Source: Amaurobius ferox
Lineage: Eukaryota > Arthropoda > Arachnida > Araneae > Amaurobiidae
NCBI GenBank assembly: GCA_951213105.1
Contig: OX578133.1
Span: 142,181,313 to 142,245,312 of the forward strand
Direction: 5' to 3'
Length of the DNA: 64,000 bases
In this document: positions 56,393-64,000 of the stretch, in pieces
Numbering within the stretch: the stretch's first letter is position 1
Layout of the letters: every line of letters starts with the position of its first letter
Notes under the pieces: generated by a model
The model's database searches: none
The model's input: only the letters and a program-made list of their open reading frames with translations
Told to the model about the DNA's origin: nothing
Program-made: the position numbers and the translations under genes

Positions 56393-57606
56393 TATGCAAA
56401 TAATTAGAATTTGTGAGCTAAAAATGTTTTATTAAGAAATTAAAGCAACAAAATGGTGACATTTTAGTAAGTGGTAAATCCTCTTCTGGCATCTAAGCCG
56501 ATATTCGGTGCGGCATAGAGTCAATTAAATTGATTATGTTCCTCTGTAGAAGATTCTGCCGCAAATGTTGATCAGCTAATTCAATGGTATTCTGAGAAGG
56601 CTGCAATTGCCGTCCTAGAATGTCTTAGACGTGTTCTATTGGTGATAGGTCTGGGGATCTGGATGGTCATGGAAGGGTATTAAATCTTCGAAGACATTAT
56701 TGAGAAGGTTGTGCAATATGTGGTCGAGCGTTATCTTGCTGATAAATGGAACTTGGGCGGATTGACAGCATAGGCAGAACAATCGGCTGCAGAATATCGT
56801 CGACGTACAAGCGAGCAGTCAGATTGGCTTGAAACACAACTAATGGAGATCATCTGTCCCACGAGATGGTTCCCAAACAAGCAGACCACATGTGGTGGCC
56901 GTGTGCAGCTCGACAACAAATGCAGGATCTGGACGCTGCCCAGTCCTTATCCGCACACGTATGCGGCCGTCATTAGTACTGAACGTGAAGCGGGATTCGC
57001 CGCTAAAGATAGCATAGCGCCAATCGGGTATTGTCCAGGGTGACCGAGCTCAGCACCAATCCAGACGACTCTATTTATGTTAAGGGGTCAGTGGTAGGCG
57101 CCTTAATGGACGTAGCCACCTAATACCGCTTTCTATCAGTCGTTTTCAAATAGTATCTCTCGATACCCGATACATGGTCATTGAATGGTTGATAGCAAAG
57201 TCATTGGTGTGGATGTAGCTTCTCTCCTGACTGCACGATCCTCTCGATCAGTTGTCTACCTAGGGCGTCCTGAGCCTCACTGACGGTTACATGTGCCTTC
57301 TCTGATCCACGGTTGCCAACACCGAATAACTACTACATCGCTCCGACGAAGATGGCGACTGATACGTCTGTTGGACCAACCAGCTTCTCTTTGGCCTATG
57401 AAGCGGCCTCTCTCTAAATCAGGCAATTGTTCGTAGCGCCATCGAGTACATCTCAAAGACATCTCTGTACACAACTTGCACTATCAAAGTAGAAAATTCA
57501 GTTCCAATTGAGTAAGAACATTTGTCGTTTTAAATGTTGCACGATGTTCCGTCCGTGTTGCATGAGCTCTATAATATCATGGCGCTGACAGTTTGATCAT
57601 TTGCAT
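56393..57606 (-). mobile_element. Tc1-type element, decayed, minus strand
   Basis: The ends are short inverted repeats: TATGCAAATAATTA at the left and TGATCATTTGCATA at the right. The 1214-bp size fits the family. The interior is a broken transposase on the minus strand. Confidence 0.75.
56420..57474 (-). pseudogene. Tc1-type transposase pseudogene
   Basis: Minus-strand blocks across several frames: a helix-turn-helix region (LERGRFIGQREAGWSNRRIS and HLRRSDVVVIRCW, 57277-57474), a first catalytic block read as FSGESRFTFS (family FSDESRF, so the catalytic Asp is Gly here), and SPDLSPIEHV followed by a stop (catalytic Glu). At least four stops or frameshifts. The second catalytic Asp block was not recognised. 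Inactive. Confidence 0.82.
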
Positions 57607-58919
57607 AACTTTTAAAACGACATTTACATGCCAAGTTTCTAGGCTGCAGCTCAATTTTTTATGGGTGCAAATATTTTTTTTTCCAACAGAGTGTATTTTC
57701 GATTTCGACATTTTGACGGATAAATACGTTTTAAGATTTTCTGAACTCATTTCAACTCTTTCATATCTATGTAGGTCATCATACACAGCAACCTGTTTTT
57801 ATGAACATGCACTTATTCCTGGAGGATGCATTTTCTTATCAAAATATTCCGAAGTAGTGGTCACCGAGTGTTGTGACACGTCACAACACGTTATTATTTT
57901 ATTATTCCAAAATTAACATTTTTTATAATTCATTAAATATTTTTTATTATTTTAATTTTAATTATTTTATTTTAGTTTTAATTTATTATTCAAAATTATC
58001 TTATTCAAAATTGCTTTTATTTTTTTATATTCATTAATAGGCCAATAGTCTCATTTTCTAAATTAAATTATAAACGTACTGCTATTCATTCATGTTCTTT
58101 TATTCGTACTTTGAACACCCCTTTTGACTACAGCTGGATAGCAGTATCCCTTTTCGATAATTGGCAAAATCTCGTTTCAGGAGAGATACGGAAATTTAGA
58201 TCATTTGGTTTGAGTTTAACCTGTCTGGTTGAGCGAGAGTTCAGCTTTATGGCATGGCAACTGAGTGTGTGGCTTTCAGCCAATCACAGCGTGCCAAGTA
58301 AAGCAGGAGATTTCCTTTGTGTAAAAAAGTGCTGATTCAGTCTCCTCTGAAAATCTTCGTAAGTGTAGGTGGTAGTTTTAAGGGGGGGGGGGGGGGAGTG
58401 CTTAGGCATTCCTTGCTTGAATCAGTTTTTTTTACATATGGTTATCTGATTAGTAAAATTTATAATGAATCATTCAAGTTCTGTTGCTCCTTCTCCTGAA
58501 ATGTCCTGCAGTAATAAGTTGTGTTTTCGGACAGGGGTGCCCTGGGCCCCTTCGTCCAAGCCATTTTGCTTTGTTCTTAGGCCTCAATTTAGTAGTTATA
58601 AAAAGGCATAAGGTATACGTATCAAAAGTTATGAGTGTGAATACAATTTACATTTTACACAAAAGGAATGTGTAACTAATAGTTAATGTGCATTAATTGG
58701 TGAAAGACAACATTATATTTTTTTTATATGCATAATAATCTGCAATTTGTGATTTTCATTATCTATGGCAAATTTTGAGCAGGCTTCACATCTAACAATA
58801 AAATCTCCATCTTTTATTACTGTGTTTGGATTAACAAGTAAATTTTAATCCATTGTGATTTTTACATGTGAGAAGCTTCTGTTCTAACTGTTATTTTACC
58901 ACAGATAAAAAATTGATGA

Positions 58920-58950
<31 letters not shown>

Positions 58951-61659
58951 GTTGTGATCTGATATGAATTGTTCCACTAAGGGGAATTTAGATATTCTGC
59001 TATTAATGAGATGAATTCAGCATACTTATTTCTGCATTGCATATACATATAAATACACTTTATTAAGGAACATAAATAAAGAACATTTTAAACTCTATGG
59101 TGTTATAAACATTTTACTTTCAAACATCTTGGATCTTTAGGTTTCACAAACTGATTTTTAGTGACCACAAAACTACTGCTGGTAACATAATGAGACTATT
59201 ATAATATTATTATTTTGATTGCCTTTAAATTGATTTTCAGGTTCAAGGACAAGGTATGTAAATAAACTTGTAAGATGTTACATGCACTTAAATTCTATTA
59301 TGTAATTATATTTTTTAGGCGCTCACATGCAAGAATGGGTTTTAATATTTAATTCACAACGCAATTGTACTTTCATTCAAAATTATTTTCCCATTATACG
59401 GTCTCATTCCAACTGTAACCTGTATAAGGAAAATTCTTTCGCTTTTGGGATGTAGAAGTTCCCAACAGTTAAGGGTCATCTATGTCAAAAGAGATGCCCA
59501 GAATGACAAGTTTTTTTGTTTTGCACTTAGCCAAAAAAGGCTCACGAGAAAACTTGATCTCCTTGTCCTTCACTCTCAGCATGACCTTAGAATTTTTTTT
59601 TTCGTACGTCACGCAATTTCTATACGCTCAGATAAAATTAAGGAAAGCTAATTTTTGCCTGTCAACATCTTCTTATTTCCATCATGTTTTATTCTCTGTT
59701 GTAAGGTGCACATGTTCACTTTACATGAGAAAATAAATATGAACTATTTATTCGTAATGGCAAGCGAAAATTATGTATTAGTATTAATATGCTGATATAT
59801 ATTAATATTAAATACTTTCGTTATATATATCTTTCGATAACAAAAGGAATAACTAAAAATATTAATTGCGGTTTTTACTCCTGTAGCTTCGGAACCGCTT
59901 GTTTTTTGTATTTAATTTATCATTGAGTACTTAAAGTCGTAGTCTTATTCACTGAGTGTTATGAATTTATATATAACTAAAATCACAACTTTGATTTAAT
60001 ATTCACTTTATTTTCAAAGTCATTCTCAAAATTTAACCACCCCATTTTGGTAGCACGTTCGTATGTTCCTATAATTTCAGAAGCTAGGCAACATCACTTG
60101 ATGAAAAAAACAATAAACCTGCTATCGCCAGATTGACACTATAATTAACCCTTGGACACGCAAGGTTATCACCCCTCTTTCTAGTTTGTTGTAAAATTCA
60201 TCAGTCTGATCGTTCTCATCTATAAGTTAGGTCACTTCCACCTTGGTTTTTACTTTTCACTTTTTCTAGTTTCGGTTTGTTAACGTTTTCCTTCTGTATC
60301 ACATGTGTAACCCTCACATGTTTTATTTAGCTGATTATATATCACAAATTATTTAGCTGATATGGATGCACCTTTTCATCGTTCTGTAAAAGGGAGCTGT
60401 TTTTGCTTCTGAAATAGGTCGATACCTTTAATTAACTTTGTATGCTGTAACTAAGGAAGTATTTTGATTTTCAAATTAATAAGATAATTAATAAGATTTA
60501 ATAAGATTTTCAGGATATGTCAATTAGAGATTTTTTTTCATGCGCTCGTCAACATTACGACGTCAGTGATTGGAAGTAGTGAGTTTTTCACTGCAGCCAA
60601 TAATCATTAGAGAAATACTGAAAATTATTTCAATGGATTATCTAACTCATCCTTGAAAGTTACATGAAAAATTCTAAATACGGTTGAAAAAAATAAGGGG
60701 TTGAAAAATCGAAAAGCGGTGTTACACAGGTTTATATGAAAAGTAGCATATCGTAACAATATAAAAGCGTTAGATAAAACGTATTCTATAAATAGAATAA
60801 TTTATAGGTTAATTAAATCGTATCTATTGAGTTGTATGAATGGAGTCAATCAAAACATCATGGAAGCATCTTCTTTCTTTAGTCTCACTTGAATACTCAA
60901 CACAAACACATCATCTATTTGTCCGTTCAAAAGAACTCATATTAGGTGAACCGACCGTGACCACGAGCATTGAGGTCAGTTGCAGACCCAAATAATATGA
61001 TTTGATTACGACTTACGCTAATACCACTTCAAGTTGAGGTGGTAATGTTTACGCTCACACAGTTCGGATTTTTAATTCTGCTAAATTATATGGCATTCTA
61101 TGCACTGATATACGTCGCCCTAAAATAGTAATATATTTGCTCCGTAGACAAAAATGCGTTTAACGGGAAAAAATTTTTCATCCAAATTATACTTTTCGTC
61201 TAAAATTTTTTTCTACATTTATTTTGTAAATCCGTCCATTTTTTAGGCATTTTAATTAATTTTCATAAATTGCTTTGTTTTCAATATTGGTATTTGTATA
61301 TTAGACATTTGGTTTGTATATGTGGCATATATGTTTAAAAAATCTGATGTAGCAACTACCCGTACAATAGCCAACACATGCCGAATTTCGTGGGAATGGC
61401 TTGATTATTTCGAGAGATAAGAAGGCTCCCCGAAGAAAGCAAAGTTCTTATATCTCTGAAACGGCTGGGGTTCTTGGGTCATCAAAAGCTGCATTATCTT
61501 CCCCTCTGCCATGGGCTTCTGTATTATGGTCTTATTCTGGCCTTGCTCCAGGCAAATGGGAAAAGTAACAACGATATAAATGAAATTTAACAAATTAAAC
61601 TTTATTTTTATTTAAAATATGTTTTAATATATTTATTTCAAATTAATTTTTCTTTCCAT
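57607..61659. other. no gene seen
   Basis: About 4 kb of AT-rich non-coding DNA. It holds a near-perfect palindrome at 57867-57888 (GTGTTGTGAC, 2-nt spacer, GTCACAACAC), a G-homopolymer at about 58382-58397 and a T-homopolymer at about 58920-58941. Short frames (for example 58111-58335 and 59482-59736) have no recognisable motif, splice context or neighbours to support them. Confidence 0.45.
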
Positions 61660-61815
61660 TATTTCGATTTTCGAAATGTCTTTCGAATAACTGACGGCCT
61701 TAACCATATTTAAGATCTTTAAAAATCAATACGAATCCGATGTTTATCGATTGCAATTCGGACCAAATTCCATCCAATTTGTTCGAGAGATATCATCTTT
61801 GGAGTCTCACAAATA
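61660..61815. repeat. repeat family R3, diverged copy 3
   Basis: Resembles 38290-38440 and 51990-52145: CAATTCGGACCAAATTCC, then TTCGAGAGATATCATC and GGAGTCTCAC. Immediately followed by an F1 copy. Confidence 0.4.
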
Positions 61816-61828
61816 CACGGGCATCATT

Positions 61829-63845
61829 GAACAAGAAAATCATGCATAAGCATTGATTATGAAACACTTTCCAACTGAAATGCAATTTCATTTAAAAATT
61901 TCTAAAATGTGATACATTCAGTGGTGATATCTTTTACATTATCACAGTGCTACAGTAATTTATTATACTTAAATATTTAAAACTGTATCTAAATATAAAT
62001 CATCTGATTCTCTATGCAAAATCAATGAATATTTCATTCATATAACTTTTATTCCAGACTCCAGAGCTAAATAATTTTGTGTGAAAAAAATTCAGCAATT
62101 CTTATGTAACTCACAATCGCTTGAGGTATTTGCATTCTGCATAAGTTAAAATTAGGCTTCGTTGAAGAAATAATAAAAGTTTAGGAATCATTTAAAATCA
62201 CAACTATTGTAATTGCATAGGCACGGAATTTAGGTACACAGATAATACACAGATACACAGATAATATATGTGTGTATGTGTATGTACTCAAAGTATTGGA
62301 ATCGTGCCGAAGATCGGAACTCGAATTTTCAAAGGATCTACACGTTTTGGGACTTCTAGAACACGAAAAAACTATTTTTAGGAAGACGTCTGTGTGTAAG
62401 GGTGTATCTGTGTATATTTCTGTGTCTGTGAGGATATTACATCCACTCTATTGAAAAACTAATAGACCGAATTTCATAAAATTTGGTAGGTATGTTTTTT
62501 GTGGGAAATCCTGATGTTCATTACATTATAGTACGATTCGTAATAAAAGAATCGGCCTTCTTTGCGAAATGGTCGGCAAAAATTGTCTTTATCCACTCTA
62601 GCTAAAAACTAATGGAACAAATTTAACAAAATTTGGTGTATAATATTTCAATAACCTACAAGTGATTTATATACCAAACTTAACAAAATTTGGTATATAA
62701 ATCATTTGTAGGTTATTCTAGTACGATTCGGGAAAAAGGAACCGGCTATTTTTGCGACTACATGTGCTTAATTATATCAATTAAATTCCTATTTTATACG
62801 TGATTTTTGACAACAAAAAGAATAAGACTAACCCCATTACTCTAGGACTAGCCGTTCTTGAGATATTCTAGTTTTTTCGCGTTTTCGCTACGTCACCTTT
62901 GGCAATAAGTCGAGCTATCAAATGAGAACCAAATTTAAGTTTAACGTGCAAATTCAATGTCATTTAAAATACTTATGGCTGTTATTTTGTGCAGATAAAC
63001 TCAAATTATTATTGAAGAAATAAAGAGAACGTGAACATGAGTCTGCAGGGAAAGACATGTGCTGCCCACATCAGAATTTTTAACAATATTACAACAATGA
63101 TTTATAGAAGTGAACGGGGATTATTTGCAGGCCATTTCGAAAAAAATGTATGATATATATTTAAAGATCCACCAAATTTTTGTAAAATAAAATGTTCAAC
63201 AAATTTAAGCTGCGTACCAAATTTTAACTCTCTAGGACGTAGGAAAGTGCATTAAAAATGCCATCAAATAAGTATATCATGAAGAGTTATATAAAATTTA
63301 AAAAAAATTGAAAAATTGTTATCTACCAAATTTATTTTAAAATGTGTAGCCTCTCTCATATACAAAATGATTAAACTCCTGGAAAGATATTTATTATATA
63401 ATATATCTCTGTTTTCTTTCTGGAGGATATTCCAAAAGTCAGAATTTAATTGAATTTGTTTTTTTCCCTATATTAAATAATTTTTAATTAAAAAACTACT
63501 TAATATATTTTACTGAAATTTTTTTTATATATTTTATGGGATAATGTGAAAATTTCCTAAAAATTTCGAAACAATTTGTGAATTTTAAATTTGCTTAAAA
63601 AATGTTTGAAAAATTAGGTCCCATAGGGTTCAATGTATTTCATTTCTTCAACCCGGGTTCAATAAAAAACTAATTGGGTGATATTATTTATTTAAATTCC
63701 CATAGGTCCCACAGACTGTCTGAACAACATACTAAAATTTCATTTTGATAAAGTCATTCTTACGGCAGTTATCGTGCTAACGGACAGACAGACAGACAGA
63801 ATGAACAAAGTCATAAACACTTTTCAACTTTGTTGTAAGGTGTTA
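61829..63845 (-). repeat. F1 repeat, split copy
   Basis: In reverse orientation it starts GAACAAGAAAATCATGC and ends in (CAGA)n, CTTTTCAACTTTGTTG and GTGTTAA (63842-63845). The F1 match stops near 62230 and resumes near 63465. The roughly 1.2 kb between is unrelated sequence, with a CACAGATA/GTGTATGT microsatellite (62235-62285), a segment with AATTTGGTAGGTATGTTTTTT and a hairpin at 62650-62717. The inner F1 part with the CACGTG repeats is lost. Confidence 0.65.
62650..62717. repeat. 26-bp inverted repeat (hairpin)
   Basis: AATAACCTACAAGTGATTTA plus 6 bases (62650-62675) faces its inverse (62692-62717) with one mismatch and a 16-nt loop. It lies inside the segment that splits the F1 copy. 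Confidence 0.85.
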
Positions 63846-64000
63846 AAAAATGATTAATTCATATTCAGAAATACTCAAATCTGTTAGATCTGTCAAAATT
63901 TCAGTCATGTGTAATTATGGCTTCAAAGCAATACATTATCTTTACATATACTTTGATTGTAAGGAAAGTAATCAATAATTAAACGATTCTTAAAAATGGT
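63846..64000. other. window end, no gene seen
   Basis: AT-rich non-coding sequence after the F1 copy. Confidence 0.4.

Noticed and set aside
58111..59736. Several 60-85 aa frames
   Set aside because: Amino-acid makeup and lack of motifs fit chance frames; no splice or polyA context ties them together.

Overview
This is an AT-rich eukaryotic window with one intact host gene and a dense, layered set of transposable elements. The gene has GT-AG introns, a C-terminally anchored monooxygenase product and large repeat-filled introns. Together with the Penelope-like, Tc1-type, Helitron-like and Gypsy-type elements this points to an animal, most likely an arthropod and perhaps an arachnid. The species assignment is inference; nothing in the sequence fixes it. 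I see no bacterial genes, CRISPR arrays, rRNA genes or confident tRNA genes.

Host gene (about 5.2-18.2 kb, + strand): a complete flavin-containing monooxygenase (FMO) in four coding exons (5272-5637, 12061-12327, 14348-14671, 16933-17607). All three introns are phase 0 and the predicted protein is 543 aa. It has both Rossmann dinucleotide motifs, the FMO signature region, an ATGY motif and a C-terminal membrane anchor. Intron 1 (6.4 kb) holds a tandem array of a 1.28 kb repeat (family F1). Intron 2 holds a terminal-inverted-repeat element containing a perfect 30-bp palindrome. Intron 3 holds a degenerate array with a period of about 190 bp.

Repeat block (18.2-31 kb): three 3.3-3.4 kb copies of a Helitron-like repeat without coding capacity, two of them separated by 3 bp. 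A GC-rich minisatellite-like patch follows, then a full F1 copy.

Penelope block (32.3-41.8 kb): two copies of a Penelope-like reverse transcriptase lie head to head as a palindrome with 2475-bp arms and a 109-bp spacer. Each has an open frame of about 730 codons, and the proteins are identical over 711 residues. The N terminus carries the tail of a GIY-YIG-like nuclease, so the nuclease sits before the RT (permuted order). An older, broken, partly duplicated relative lies at 40.7-41.8 kb.

DNA-transposon block (39.7-57.6 kb): four Tc1-type elements (DD34E where the motifs survive; all broken), two related elements with long terminal inverted repeats, a 120-bp miniature element, and several (TA)n tracts that border many insertions. 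A decayed Gypsy-type gag-protease fragment lies at 53.2-54.7 kb. The rest, to 64 kb, is non-coding with shared repeat fragments and another F1 copy split by unrelated sequence.
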